A DNA stretch of 34,275 nt from Candidatus Aminicenantota bacterium (GCA_022865785.1 JALHTJ010000083.1:1-34275), one strand, 5' to 3'; numbered from the stretch's first letter, positions 1 through 8,120 are shown. Numbers and translations are program-made. Notes: generated by a model not told the origin, from the sequence alone.

Positions 1-877
1 AGACATGGTCGGTGCGGCTTTCCCGGGCCTGGATGCGCTTCTGGATATCCTTCATTTCTGTCGTGTAATCGCGGTTCTTGCTGCCCATGCTCTCAAGGTC
101 GTTCAGCACGTCCGTGGCCAGGGCGTAGCGCACCTTCAGGTCAGCGGCCATGGTTTTCATGATCACAAAATTCAATTCAGGGGACACGGATGGGTTTTTT
201 TGGGCCAGGGGCATCCATTGGCCAGCTTTGGCTTTCTTGTAAATTTCCATGGGATTGGCCAGGACGATAGGCGGGAAACCGGTCACCATTTCATAAAAAA
301 GGCTGCCGGCCGAGTAGATATCCGAGGCGAAAACCGCCTTGCCTTCGAACTGTTCCGGGGCCATATAAGGCGGGGATCCGATCTTGGTGGTGGCGAACTG
401 TTTTTCCTGCAGCAGGGTCGAAGTGCCGAAATCGGCGATCTTGACTTCGCTGTCCATGTTGATCAAAATATTTGAAGGGCGGATATCGCGGTGAATCACC
501 AATTTCTGATGGGCGAAAGCCAGCGCCGAAAGGATCTGCTTGAAATATTTCAAGGCGGTCTTGATCTCCAGGGTGCTCGTTTTGTCGAGGATCTTCTCCA
601 GGTCGGTGCCTTCAATATACTCCATGACCATGATCAGGATCCCTTCGTGGATGTCCACGGTCAGCAGTTTGACGATGTGCGGATGATCAAGCAGTCGGGT
701 CTGCAGGATGGATTCCTGCAGCAATTTGTCGGCCTGGGTGCTGGTGCGATGCGGGATCTTCAAGGCCCGCAGGCATTTCAAAATAGTGTCTTCAGCCAGA
801 TATACCGTGCCGAAACCGCCGCTTCCCAATTTCTTCACGATCTTATATTTCCCGAGCTGCCCTTTCAGTTCAAGCAT
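1..877 (-). CDS. Serine/threonine protein kinase, N-terminal part (runs off window)
   Basis: Hanks-type protein kinase that would phosphorylate Ser/Thr on unknown targets. Translating the minus strand from the ATG at 875-877 gives an open frame of about 292 residues to the window edge. The catalytic domain comes first: glycine loop GSGGFGTV (18-25), ATP-anchoring Lys40 in RALKIP, catalytic loop HRDIRPSN (129-136), DFG at 149-151 and an APE motif further on. The catalytic-loop lysine of the usual HRDxKxxN is Arg133 here, a conservative but uncommon change. The start overlaps the end of rsmE by 8 bases, so it is probably translationally coupled as the last visible gene of the grpE-dnaK-dnaJ-rsmE operon. 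Any C-terminal sensor or membrane segment lies outside the window. The kinase family call is firm; the role is unknown. Confidence 0.93.
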   Translation of the reverse strand, partial: MLELKGQLGKYKIVKKLGSGGFGTVYLAEDTILKCLRALKIPHRTSTQADKLLQESILQTRLLDHPHIVKLLTVDIHEGILIMVMEYIEGTDLEKILDKTSTLEIKTALKYFKQILSALAFAHQKLVIHRDIRPSNILINMDSEVKIADFGTSTLLQEKQFATTKIGSPPYMAPEQFEGKAVFASDIYSAGSLFYEMVTGFPPIVLANPMEIYKKAKAGQWMPLAQKNPSVSPELNFVIMKTMAADLKVRYALATDVLNDLESMGSKNRDYTTEMKDIQKRIQARESRTDHV

Positions 878-1565
878 TTTTATAAATGGCGGCGATGGCC
901 AGCGCCGCGGTCTCGGTTTTCAGTATGCAGTCATTGATCAGGATCGGCACAAAATCATTTCCCCGAAACATTTTCTTTTCATTTTCACTGAAATCTCCGG
1001 GAGGGCCGATCACGGCCAGTACAGGGAAGGGAAAAACTTGCCCGGTTTTTTTTTCCGCATCGATATCCAGCAGGACCTTTCCCGGTATTTTTTCTGCCTG
1101 CACAACTATTTCGGCCGGCGCGACCGGAGGGAAAATCCGGGTCAGCCAATATTTCCTGTTGACTTTTAGGGACTGGGCGGCGATTTTTTCCCAGCGCCGC
1201 AATTGAGCGGCATTGTATGAAACATCGGTACGCTCGCAAAGCAGCGGCCGGATCTCATCCACGCCCATTTCCGTCAGTTTCTCGATCAGCCAGTTCATGG
1301 CATGTCCCCTGGTCAGCGAAGGAGCGATGATGATCCGTGGCTTGGGCATGGGGAAATTTTCAAAACGCAGCACCTTTACCTGCAGGCAATGGTTCTTCAG
1401 GGCGGAGATGCGGCCATGCAGCAAGCGTCCCCGGCCGTTGATAATCTCCAATTCATCACCCGGACGGCAGCGCATGACATTGGCCACATGATGGTACTCC
1501 TCGCCATCGATATTAACCTGATCATTGATAATTTCACTTGGGGAAAAAAAACGCCTTAGCCCCAT
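870..1565 (-). CDS. rsmE: 16S rRNA m3U1498 methyltransferase RsmE
   Basis: SAM-dependent SPOUT methyltransferase that methylates N3 of U1498 in 16S rRNA in the assembled 30S subunit. At 231 residues it is near the usual RsmE length. An N-terminal PUA-like part (HHVANVMRCRPGD, about 25-37) is followed by the knotted domain with EKLTEMGV, ERTDV, the RRWEKIAAQSLKVNR stretch, and the SAM-binding motifs IGPPGDFSENE and ILKTETAA near the C-terminus. The usual IGPEGGFS is changed to IGPPGDFS. Its start abuts the stop of dnaJ (1-base overlap at 1565) and its end overlaps the kinase start by 8 bases. A dnaJ-rsmE neighbourhood is known from other bacteria. The assignment is solid despite the altered glycine loop. 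Confidence 0.93.
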   Translation of the reverse strand: MGLRRFFSPSEIINDQVNIDGEEYHHVANVMRCRPGDELEIINGRGRLLHGRISALKNHCLQVKVLRFENFPMPKPRIIIAPSLTRGHAMNWLIEKLTEMGVDEIRPLLCERTDVSYNAAQLRRWEKIAAQSLKVNRKYWLTRIFPPVAPAEIVVQAEKIPGKVLLDIDAEKKTGQVFPFPVLAVIGPPGDFSENEKKMFRGNDFVPILINDCILKTETAALAIAAIYKNA

Positions 1566-2668
1566 CAGTCGATCCGCTCACTCTCAAAAAGAGTTTTGTC
1601 CTTGCCGGTTTCCAGCTCACGCAGTTTTTTGAACAATTCGCTTTCCTGGCGGGAAAGGGTTTGCGGGGTCATGACGTTGATCTGGATCAGCAGGTCGCCC
1701 CGGCTCCAACGGTTAACCTGCCGGAATCCCTTGTTTTTGATCTTTAACATCTGTCCATTCTGGGCCGCGGCAGGAATTTTTATTTTTTCAGTTCCATCGA
1801 ATGCCTTGATACTGACATGGTCGCCGAGCGCGGCCTGGGAAAAAGTGATCGACAATTGGAAAAGCAGATCATTGCCATGCCTTTGAAAATATTTGTCCGC
1901 CTTGATCTTTACCATGACATACAGGTCCCCAGGTGATCCTCCCTCACTGCCGCCGGCACCTTCACCTGTTACGCGCAAACGGTTTCCCGCATCGATCCCG
2001 GCCGGAAAAATCACTTTGATTTTTTTGCTTTCGCGCACTCGCCCCTGGCCGCGGCATGTTTTGCATGGATGGGCAATAACTCGGCCGCGACCCTGGCAGG
2101 ATGAGCAGGTCGTGGCAATGGAAAAAAAACCTTGAGACATCCGCACATTCCCGCTGCCGCCGCATTTGCTGCAAACATCAGCGCTTTTTCCGGGTTCACT
2201 TCCCGCTCCATCGCAAACATCGCAGTTCCTTTCCCGGTCGACTCCAATTTCCTTTTCCACGCCCAGAAATGATTCTTCAAGGGTCAACATCACTTCCAGT
2301 CCCAGATCGTTTCCTTTGCGCGGCCCCCGCCGTTGCCGGCCGCCCGAAAAAGATCCGCTAAAACCAAACAAATCACCTAAAATATCTCCAAAATCGGAAA
2401 AGATAGAATCGGAAAAAAAACCGGAATCCTGGCCACCCCTGCTACGCAAACCCTCAACGCCATATTGGTCATAGATCTGCCTTTTTTCAACATTTCCCAA
2501 GACCGAATAGGCTTCAGAGGCCTCTTTGAATTTATCTTCAGCCTCGGGATCGTCGTGGTTGCGATCAGGATGATGCCGCATGGCCATCTTGCGATAGGCT
2601 TTTTTTATCTCTTCGGCGCTGGCATTGCGATTCACTCCTAAAATTTGATAATAATCCTTTTTGGCCAT
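1565..2668 (-). CDS. dnaJ: Chaperone protein DnaJ
   Basis: Type I Hsp40 co-chaperone that delivers unfolded clients to DnaK and stimulates its ATPase. The 367 residues show all three parts: J domain (about 5-70) with HPD at 33-35 in RHHPDRN, a Gly/Phe-rich linker (about 75-125), and a zinc centre (about 148-210) with four CxxCxGxG-type repeats ([32 protein letters not shown]). The C-terminal substrate-binding domain follows. Length fits the family (about 370-380). It lies 6 bases downstream of dnaK and overlaps rsmE by one base, so it is part of the grpE operon. Confidence 0.98.
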   Translation of the reverse strand: MAKKDYYQILGVNRNASAEEIKKAYRKMAMRHHPDRNHDDPEAEDKFKEASEAYSVLGNVEKRQIYDQYGVEGLRSRGGQDSGFFSDSIFSDFGDILGDLFGFSGSFSGGRQRRGPRKGNDLGLEVMLTLEESFLGVEKEIGVDRERNCDVCDGAGSEPGKSADVCSKCGGSGNVRMSQGFFSIATTCSSCQGRGRVIAHPCKTCRGQGRVRESKKIKVIFPAGIDAGNRLRVTGEGAGGSEGGSPGDLYVMVKIKADKYFQRHGNDLLFQLSITFSQAALGDHVSIKAFDGTEKIKIPAAAQNGQMLKIKNKGFRQVNRWSRGDLLIQINVMTPQTLSRQESELFKKLRELETGKDKTLFESERID

Positions 2669-2674
2669 GCGCAG

Positions 2675-4489
2675 TTACTTGGAAAATTCAGCAGTGAGAA
2701 TGCTGTTGATCATGATACGATAAGTTTTCATTTTTTTTAAAAGGGTTTCCAGCAATTCCACATCATTGCCTTCCAGGGCTTTCTGGGAACGGTTGATCAG
2801 TGCATCGATTTCTGCGCTGTCATGAGGAGACAATTTATCAATGTATCGCTGGTAATAAAACTTGACGGTTTCCCACTCCTCCTTCAGTTGCAATTTGTCC
2901 CGAGTCAGCCTCAACTCCATTTTGTCCTTTTCTTCATATTTTTGGGCATCCTGGATGATTGTTTCGATTTCTTCCGGCGACAAGCCGCTGGAAGGCTGGA
3001 TCTTCATGCTTTGGGTGAGACCGGTCGCCTTGTCCTGCGCCGAAGCCCTGACAATGCCATTGGCATCGATTTCAAATGTGACATCAATTTGCGGAATCCC
3101 TTTCAAGGTTTGGGGGATACCGACCAAATTGAAAAATCCGAGCGATTTGTTTCCCGAAGCCGTGGCCCTTTCTCCCTGGAGCACATGGATTTTTACCGTT
3201 GTCTGGTTATCGGTGATGGTAGTGAAAACCATGGTCTTTTTTGTGGGGATGGTGGCATTGCGTTCGATGATCTTGGTGAACATGTCACCTTTGGTTTCAA
3301 CTCCCAGCGAAAGGGGGGTTACGTCAAGCAACAGCAAATCACGGACCTTACCCTTGATTATTTCCGCCTGCAGCGCCGCGCCCTGGGCAACGGCTTCTTC
3401 CGGATTGATCTGAATGTCGGGCGGCTTTCCAAAATATTCTGATAATTTTTGATAAATAATGGGCATGCGGCTCTGGCCGCCCACCAAAATGATCCGCTCA
3501 ATCTGCTCGGGCTTGACATTGATATCGCCCAATGAACTCTTTATTAAATCCAGAGAGCGGTCAATGAAATCCATGGTGAAAGATTCCAACTGGGGGCGAG
3601 TCAATTTTTTTTGAAAATGATAATTGGAGCCGTCGCTGAAATGATGCAGGTAGGGAATTGAGATCAGGGTTTCCTGATCAAATGACAATTCGATTTTTGC
3701 TTTTTCGGCGATCTGAATGACACGTTGTACGATGTCCTTGCTATCCCGTAGGTCGACGGTACTTTCCCTTTCCACTTCATGGAAAATCCAGTCACAGACC
3801 TGGGCGTCGAAATCGCTGCCCCCCAAAAAAGTGTCCCCCAGGGTGGAAACCACTTTGTAGATATCGCCATTGACTTCAACGATGGAAATGTCAAAAGTGC
3901 CGCCACCCAGATCATAAACAGCATACAGGCCATTTTTCTTGATCTTCTGCCCATAGGAGATCAAAGCTGCTGTGGGTTCATTGATGATGCGTGTGACATT
4001 CAGTCCGGCAATTTCCCCGGCTACCTTGGTAGCCTGCCTTTGGGCATCATTGAAAAAAGCGGGGACCGTGATGACCGTGTCGCCGATGGCTTCTCCCAAA
4101 TAATTTTCAGCGATGTTTTTCAGATAGGTGAGGAACATGCCGGAAATTTCTTCGGTAGAATACAGCTTTTCCGCCAACTTGATCTTGATGTCCCCGTTCT
4201 CCGCCTCTACAATATCATAGCCAACCCTTGTGCCGATCTCCTTGATCTCCGGGCTGTTGAATTTGCGGCCGATCAAACGCTTGATGCCCCAAATTGTATT
4301 TTTGCCGTTTGTGATCATTTGCCGCTTGGCGGCATTGCCGAAAATCCTCTTTTTATCATGCGTTTGGGCCAGAACCGACGGGATCACCCTGGCGCCCTCG
4401 GGATTGGGAACGATCAGGGCATCACGCCCTTCAAGGTAACTGATGCAGGAATTCGTGGTGCCCAGATCGATACCTATGTTTTTGCCCAT
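2675..4489 (-). CDS. dnaK: Chaperone protein DnaK (Hsp70)
   Basis: ATP-driven Hsp70 chaperone. The nucleotide-binding domain carries GIDLGTTNS at the N-terminus, the phosphate-2 loop DLGGGTFD near 193, and ILVGGQSRMP. The substrate-binding domain follows with DVTPLSLGVET and the conserved ANGI and SSGLSPEEIE segments, then a helical lid. At 604 residues it is about 30 shorter than E. coli DnaK, and the sequence ends soon after the lid without an obvious acidic disordered tail. The start ATG shares one base with the grpE stop (TAATG), so translation is coupled. Position between grpE and dnaJ supports the main housekeeping DnaK role, though a second copy elsewhere cannot be excluded. Confidence 0.97.
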   Translation of the reverse strand: MGKNIGIDLGTTNSCISYLEGRDALIVPNPEGARVIPSVLAQTHDKKRIFGNAAKRQMITNGKNTIWGIKRLIGRKFNSPEIKEIGTRVGYDIVEAENGDIKIKLAEKLYSTEEISGMFLTYLKNIAENYLGEAIGDTVITVPAFFNDAQRQATKVAGEIAGLNVTRIINEPTAALISYGQKIKKNGLYAVYDLGGGTFDISIVEVNGDIYKVVSTLGDTFLGGSDFDAQVCDWIFHEVERESTVDLRDSKDIVQRVIQIAEKAKIELSFDQETLISIPYLHHFSDGSNYHFQKKLTRPQLESFTMDFIDRSLDLIKSSLGDINVKPEQIERIILVGGQSRMPIIYQKLSEYFGKPPDIQINPEEAVAQGAALQAEIIKGKVRDLLLLDVTPLSLGVETKGDMFTKIIERNATIPTKKTMVFTTITDNQTTVKIHVLQGERATASGNKSLGFFNLVGIPQTLKGIPQIDVTFEIDANGIVRASAQDKATGLTQSMKIQPSSGLSPEEIETIIQDAQKYEEKDKMELRLTRDKLQLKEEWETVKFYYQRYIDKLSPHDSAEIDALINRSQKALEGNDVELLETLLKKMKTYRIMINSILTAEFSK

Positions 4490-5133
4490 TATGGTTTAGC
4501 TTCGTCTTCCTGGGGGTTGTCTTTTTCCATGGGGATCGCCACCTTGGTCAGAACCGGACGCAGTAATTTGTCATTGTAGGTAAATCCCTTCTGGTATATT
4601 TCCACTACAATCGCTTGAGTAATTCCGTCCCGCTCCTCCTTGCTCAATGCCTCGTGAAAGACCGGATCGAAGTGCTTGCCCAGGGCATCAATCTCCAACA
4701 CCTGGTTTTTCTTCAGCAAATCGAGAAACTGCCTGCGGATCATTTCCACTCCGGAAATGATCCCTTTATCGGCATCATGGCCTTTGGCCTTCAAAGCCCT
4801 CTCCAAATTGTCATATATCTGCAGCAGATCGAGCAAGAATTCATTCATCACATATCTCTGATATTCTTCCTTCTCCTTCTTCATGCGCTTGCGGAAATTG
4901 TCCATTTCGGCCAGGCCGCGCAAATATTTATCTTTGAACTCATCGCGTTCAGTCTGAATTTTCAGCAAGGCGTCTTCGGGTTCATGGATTTTGTGATGGG
5001 CTCTTTTTGCAGCTTTTTTCTTGTGACTTGTTTCGTCAGGGGAGTTTTTGTCACGGGCCTTGGCTTCATCCGCTTCCTGTTCATCGTCATCGGGAACATA
5101 GCCAATGCCTTCCTTGTTCTCATCCATTTCCAT
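4489..5133 (-). CDS. grpE: Nucleotide exchange factor GrpE
   Basis: Releases ADP from DnaK and so resets the chaperone cycle. The 214 residues have a long charged N-terminal extension (about 1-55, rich in Asp, Glu and Lys), a coiled-coil helix region (about 55-110, with YLRGLAEMDNFRKRMKKE) and the C-terminal beta domain ending in KGFTYNDKLLRPVLTKVA, close to the family signature G-Y-x-x-x-x-R-L-L-R-P-A-x-V-x-V. The start is supported by a GGAGG sequence six bases upstream of the ATG at 5131-5133. It is the first gene of the chaperone operon; no hrcA lies next to it and no CIRCE element was found in the leader. Confidence 0.97.
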   Translation of the reverse strand: MEMDENKEGIGYVPDDDEQEADEAKARDKNSPDETSHKKKAAKRAHHKIHEPEDALLKIQTERDEFKDKYLRGLAEMDNFRKRMKKEKEEYQRYVMNEFLLDLLQIYDNLERALKAKGHDADKGIISGVEMIRRQFLDLLKKNQVLEIDALGKHFDPVFHEALSKEERDGITQAIVVEIYQKGFTYNDKLLRPVLTKVAIPMEKDNPQEDEAKP

Positions 5134-5161
5134 TTAACCCTCCCCGTTTTTGTCTGAAAAA

Positions 5162-5181
5162 ACTCTCTCAGAGCATAGAGT
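5162..5181 (-). repeat. Small inverted repeat in grpE leader
   Basis: Arms ACTCT and AGAGT are separated by 10 bases. On the minus (transcribed) strand the second arm is followed by six T residues. It could form a weak hairpin in the 5-prime leader of the chaperone operon; the stem is only 5 bp, so function is uncertain. Confidence 0.3.
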
Positions 5182-5238
5182 GAATCCCGGCGCTGAATCG
5201 AAAAGCACCCGATTTTTTATTACATTCCGCATTAAAAA

Positions 5239-5267
5239 ATTTTAATATAATATACACCACTTGTCAA
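5239..5267 (-). promoter_or_regulatory. Promoter of grpE-dnaK-dnaJ-rsmE-kinase operon
   Basis: Minus strand reads TTGACA (5262-5267), a 17-base spacer, then TAAAAT (5239-5244). This is a near-consensus vegetative sigma70-type promoter giving a leader of roughly 100 bases before grpE. It does not look like a sigma32 promoter, and no CIRCE repeat was seen. Confidence 0.75.
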
Positions 5268-5350
5268 TTTTTTTAACAGTTCCCCAAGACAACAATGAAC
5301 CGCACGTTTGAACAAAGCAAATATCTATCGGCTTTTTCGGAGGTGGGCGA

Positions 5351-5379
5351 TTGCGTCCAGCCTGGATTTATGCTATTTT
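5351..5379 (+). promoter_or_regulatory. Promoter of ftsB-like/htpX pair
   Basis: TTGCGT (5351-5356), 17-base spacer ending in TGC (an extended -10), then TATTTT (5374-5379). The predicted leader to the TTG start at 5418 is about 30 bases. The segment from the extended -10 resembles that of the M50 protease promoter at 23642. Confidence 0.55.
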
Positions 5380-5417
5380 AAAAACAATGCCGGGAGCAGA
5401 ATGAGGCCGAGAATCGC

Positions 5418-5744
5418 TTGAATAAAAAAAAAGAAAATTCCCTTATCCAATCGCGCGGACTTGCTCTGCTGCTAATTTTCTTTTTGTTCATTCTGATCCT
5501 GGCTTTCGTATTCGGTGATCGGGGAATCGTTGAGATCGTCAAAACTCAAAAACAGATCAAATTCCTCCAGCAAACCATAAAAAACCTGGAAATGGAAAAA
5601 CAAAAATTAAACGAAGAAATCGAACTGCTCAAGAAAAATCCTTTGGCCTTGGAAAAAAAAGCCCGCGAAGATCTGTGGTTGATGAAAAAAAATGAAAAAG
5701 TGATTGTCCTGGTCGATGATAAAAAGGAAGCAAAACATGAATAA
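5418..5744 (+). CDS. FtsB/DivIC-family septum formation initiator
   Basis: Small bitopic membrane protein of the FtsB/DivIC family, which joins FtsL and FtsQ in the divisome. The 108 residues have a basic N-terminus, one membrane helix (about 15-33, LALLLIFFLFILILAFVF), a coiled coil with regularly placed Leu/Ile (about 40-75), and the family's C-terminal block EKKAREDLWLMKKNEKV, comparable to the usual AREELGLVKPGE. The start is a TTG; in-frame ATGs upstream are absent and the nearby out-of-frame ATGs hit stops, with a GAGG about 11 bases upstream. Its end overlaps htpX by 8 bases. Confidence 0.82.
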   Translation: MNKKKENSLIQSRGLALLLIFFLFILILAFVFGDRGIVEIVKTQKQIKFLQQTIKNLEMEKQKLNEEIELLKKNPLALEKKAREDLWLMKKNEKVIVLVDDKKEAKHE

Positions 5745-6582
5745 CATGAAAACAGCGATACTGCTGGGAACGCTTACCGGGATTTTTCTGATTAGCGGCG
5801 CTATGGCAGGCGGAAGACAGGGCATGCTGCTGGCACTGGTTTTTGCCGGCCTGATGAATTTCGTCTCTTACTGGTTTTCTGATAAAATCGTTCTTAAGGC
5901 CTACCGGGCAAACGAATTGCCTGAAAGTGAAGCACCGCGGATATATGCCATGGTCCGCGAGCTTTCCCAGCAGGCGCAGATTCCCATGCCCGGCATTTGC
6001 GTGTTCGAGCAGGATTCCCCCAATGCCTTTGCCACCGGCCGCAACCCTGACAAAGCGGTCATTGCCCTTTCCCGCGGCATCATCCATTTAATGGGGGAAG
6101 CGGAATTAAAAGGGGTGGTCGCCCACGAATTGACCCACGTTATCAACCGTGACACATTGCTGGCCACCATTGCCGCCACCCTGGCCGGCGCCATTATGTT
6201 CCTGGGTTATCAGATGCGCTGGCTTGGCTTGTTTTCCGGCGGCGGACACAATGATGACAACCGCGGCGGCGCCTTGGGCATGATCCTGATGGCTATCTTG
6301 GCTCCTTTGGCTGCCACCATTATTCAAATGACTATTTCCCGTTCCCGGGAATTCAAGGCCGATGCCGGCGCTGCCCAGCTCACCCATAACCCCGAAGGTT
6401 TGGCTTCAGCGCTGGAAAAGCTCACCGCGTATTCCAAAAGATTGCCCCTGCAGGCCACTCGGCAAACAGCACACCTGTTCATCGTGTCGCCCCTGAGCGG
6501 CAAGGGACTGCTGTCTCTTTTTTCGACCCATCCACCGATCGAGGAACGGGTCACCCGCTTGCGGGAAATGCGCTTTACCTGA
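5737..6582 (+). CDS. htpX: M48-family membrane zinc protease HtpX
   Basis: Inner-membrane metalloprotease involved in quality control of membrane proteins. I chose the ATG at 5737 (281 residues) because an AGGA lies about 9 bases upstream and it overlaps the preceding stop by 8 bases; the frame is open further upstream only through a TTG inside the previous gene. Two N-terminal membrane helices (about 6-24 and 29-47) precede the catalytic HELTH (130-134, within VVAHELTHVINRD). The third zinc ligand is probably Glu205 in SREFKADAG. Family blocks SPNAFATGRNP and STHPPIEERV are present, and two further hydrophobic segments (about 142-158 and 180-198) flank a short loop. Length matches HtpX. Confidence 0.95.
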   Translation: MNNMKTAILLGTLTGIFLISGAMAGGRQGMLLALVFAGLMNFVSYWFSDKIVLKAYRANELPESEAPRIYAMVRELSQQAQIPMPGICVFEQDSPNAFATGRNPDKAVIALSRGIIHLMGEAELKGVVAHELTHVINRDTLLATIAATLAGAIMFLGYQMRWLGLFSGGGHNDDNRGGALGMILMAILAPLAATIIQMTISRSREFKADAGAAQLTHNPEGLASALEKLTAYSKRLPLQATRQTAHLFIVSPLSGKGLLSLFSTHPPIEERVTRLREMRFT

Positions 6583-6603
6583 AACGAAACCGGATGATAG
6601 GGC

Positions 6604-7071
6604 TCAACCGACCTGAGTGGTCAGGAAAATGGCTGCCCCCATCTGGGAAATCTGATCCTGCAATTCCTCAATTTTATCAATATGGGCATCTTCATCTTTT
6701 AAAATGCTCTCTAAAATTTGACGCGTGGCAAAATCAGCCACCTCTCCGGCCAATTTGATGGATTGGTTGTAGGCCACAATGGCTTCAACTTCCGCGGCGT
6801 GATCATTGGCAAGCTGCTTGGCTATATCGGCACCGATGGTGATTTTTTTCAAATTAGAAACCACGGGCAGCCCCTCAAGGAAAAGAATCCTCCCGATAAG
6901 TTTTTCAGCGTGCTTCATCTCATCGATCGCCCTTTTTTCGAAATGCTTGTGCAGTTTCTCATAACCCCAGTCCGCGTTCATTTCAGAATGCACCATGTAT
7001 TGGTTGACAGCCGTCAGTTCGTCGGTCAAAAGCGCATTCAGCGTTCCAAGCAGTTTTTTGTTTCCTTTCAT
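6604..7071 (-). CDS. bfr: Bacterioferritin
   Basis: 24-mer iron-storage ferritin with a di-iron ferroxidase centre and haem between subunit pairs. From the ATG at 7069-7071 (GGAGG six bases upstream) it has 155 residues, and numbering then coincides with E. coli Bfr. Ferroxidase ligands Glu18, Glu51, His54, Glu94, Glu127 and His130 are all present, as is the haem ligand Met52 in IDEMKHAEKL. An alternative start 42 bases upstream also has an AGGAG in front of it but would add 14 residues not seen in the family. The gene is convergent with htpX, with 21 bases between them, and probably monocistronic. Confidence 0.95.
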   Translation of the reverse strand: MKGNKKLLGTLNALLTDELTAVNQYMVHSEMNADWGYEKLHKHFEKRAIDEMKHAEKLIGRILFLEGLPVVSNLKKITIGADIAKQLANDHAAEVEAIVAYNQSIKLAGEVADFATRQILESILKDEDAHIDKIEELQDQISQMGAAIFLTTQVG

Positions 7072-7090
7072 TCTATCCTCCATAGTTGGT

Positions 7091-7121
7091 TTGCGACAAG
7101 GGGATTGCCCCATTTTCGCAA
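7091..7121 (-). repeat. Nested inverted repeat in bfr leader
   Basis: Outer arms TTGCGA (7091-7096) and TCGCAA (7116-7121) enclose a second stem GGGG (7100-7103) and CCCC (7108-7111) with a four-base loop. It lies in the predicted leader between a distal AGGAG/ATG and the likely bfr start, so it could form an RNA hairpin affecting start choice. Confidence 0.5.
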
Positions 7122-7131
7122 CTCCTTGTAT

Positions 7132-7160
7132 ATGGTATATGTTTGGCAGAAAAATGTAAA
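7132..7160 (-). promoter_or_regulatory. Possible bfr promoter
   Basis: Minus strand TTTACA (7155-7160), 17-base spacer, TACCAT (7132-7137). The -35 is good and the -10 mediocre (4 of 6). No convincing Fur box was seen around it. Confidence 0.35.
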
Positions 7161-7228
7161 GCAAAGAAATTGCTTTCAATATTAATTAAAAACTTTGTCA
7201 GCCAATCACCAAATTGTTGCGGACTCTT

Positions 7229-8008
7229 TCAATGCTTCTCGCGGTTAAAGAGCGAGGGCAGCACTTTTTTCAGCAGCTTTTCTCCTTTTTCTTTCATTTG
7301 ATCCGAAAATTTCTTTTCAGGGCCGGTTATCTCGGCCAATTTTTTTCGAGCTAAGTCATGGTTCGGCTCGAGCTCGAGTGTTTTGCGGAAATAAACTTCA
7401 GCACGTTTCCGCAAGCCCACTGAATAAAAAAGCATGCCCAGGGCTGCAACATGTACGGCATTCCAAGGTTCAATTTCGACGGCTTTCAACAGGTTTTGCT
7501 CGGCTTGGCGTTTCATAGGGGGGAATTCACTCTGGCATAACCCGAGCAACAAATAGTATTCGGCTTTGCTAGGATTTTGCCGGATTGCCTCTTCGATTGC
7601 TATAATGGTTTTCTGGAAATTTCCCTGATTGAAAAGGGTTAATGCCTTCCGGTATAGAGTCTTGGCAAATTCGACCGTGTCTTCCTTGGCATCGGGAGGG
7701 ATGAACTCTTTATAGCCTCGCCTTTCATATTCACCGCGTTTGTTATAGTCGCTAAGGACTTGGAAAGCGCGCTGCAATTGCTTGGCAATCGCTTGACCTC
7801 TACGCGCGGCTTCATTCTGCCCCAGAGAAGCAAGCCGAGCGCTTGACAACTCTTCGCTAAGTTGGCGATACGCCGCTTCAATCTCCTTTTGTGTTGCCGT
7901 CAGTGTCAACCCCAGCAGAGTAAAATAGTTATATCCCGGGGCTTTCAACCGCGCCTGCAATTCATCGATGCGGGCCACCAACTTTATATTCTGATTGGCC
8001 TCGTTCAT
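7229..8008 (-). CDS. J-domain-like/TPR protein, function unknown
   Basis: Predicted cytoplasmic protein of 259 residues. The N-terminal part (about 27-98) resembles a J domain in length and pattern: NYFTLLGLTLTATQKEIEAA followed by a helical region and AFQVLSDYNKRGEYERRGY. The HPD tripeptide required to stimulate DnaK ATPase is absent; the corresponding loop is SSARLASLG. Residues about 112-228 form three tetratricopeptide-like helical repeats (for example ALTLFNQGNFQKTIIAIEEA and AEVYFRKTLELEPNHDLARK), a protein-binding scaffold. The C-terminus is Lys-rich. No signal peptide. Likely an adaptor rather than an active Hsp40; the partner is unknown. It has its own promoter and is followed by bfr, 157 bases away. 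Confidence 0.8.
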   Translation of the reverse strand: MNEANQNIKLVARIDELQARLKAPGYNYFTLLGLTLTATQKEIEAAYRQLSEELSSARLASLGQNEAARRGQAIAKQLQRAFQVLSDYNKRGEYERRGYKEFIPPDAKEDTVEFAKTLYRKALTLFNQGNFQKTIIAIEEAIRQNPSKAEYYLLLGLCQSEFPPMKRQAEQNLLKAVEIEPWNAVHVAALGMLFYSVGLRKRAEVYFRKTLELEPNHDLARKKLAEITGPEKKFSDQMKEKGEKLLKKVLPSLFNREKH

Positions 8009-8022
8009 ACTGTTTCCCCTTC

Positions 8023-8051
8023 TTTATATTATTTTTTGCTATTATTGTAAA
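8023..8051 (-). promoter_or_regulatory. Promoter of J-like/TPR gene
   Basis: Minus strand TTTACA (8046-8051), exactly 17 bases, then TATAAA (8023-8028). Only 14 bases separate the -10 from the ATG, and these contain an AAGGGG ribosome site, so the leader is very short. Confidence 0.65.
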
Positions 8052-8120
8052 GCCAACGGAGATTTTTTTGAAGCCGTAGAAACTCAGAGCGATTTTCTAT
8101 TTGTTTGTTCCTGAATTAAG

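Noticed and set aside
5-937. Plus-strand open frames of 148-156 codons
   Set aside because: They lie opposite the clear minus-strand kinase frame, whose protein has full kinase motifs; the plus-strand products show no recognisable domain.
3779-4579. 266-codon plus-strand frame opposite dnaK
   Set aside because: Antisense shadow of a highly conserved DnaK; it has no ribosome site or family motif.
5134-5260. CIRCE operator (HrcA site) before grpE
   Set aside because: The TTAGCACTC-N9-GAGTGCTAA repeat is not present; only a short ACTCT/AGAGT pairing is seen.
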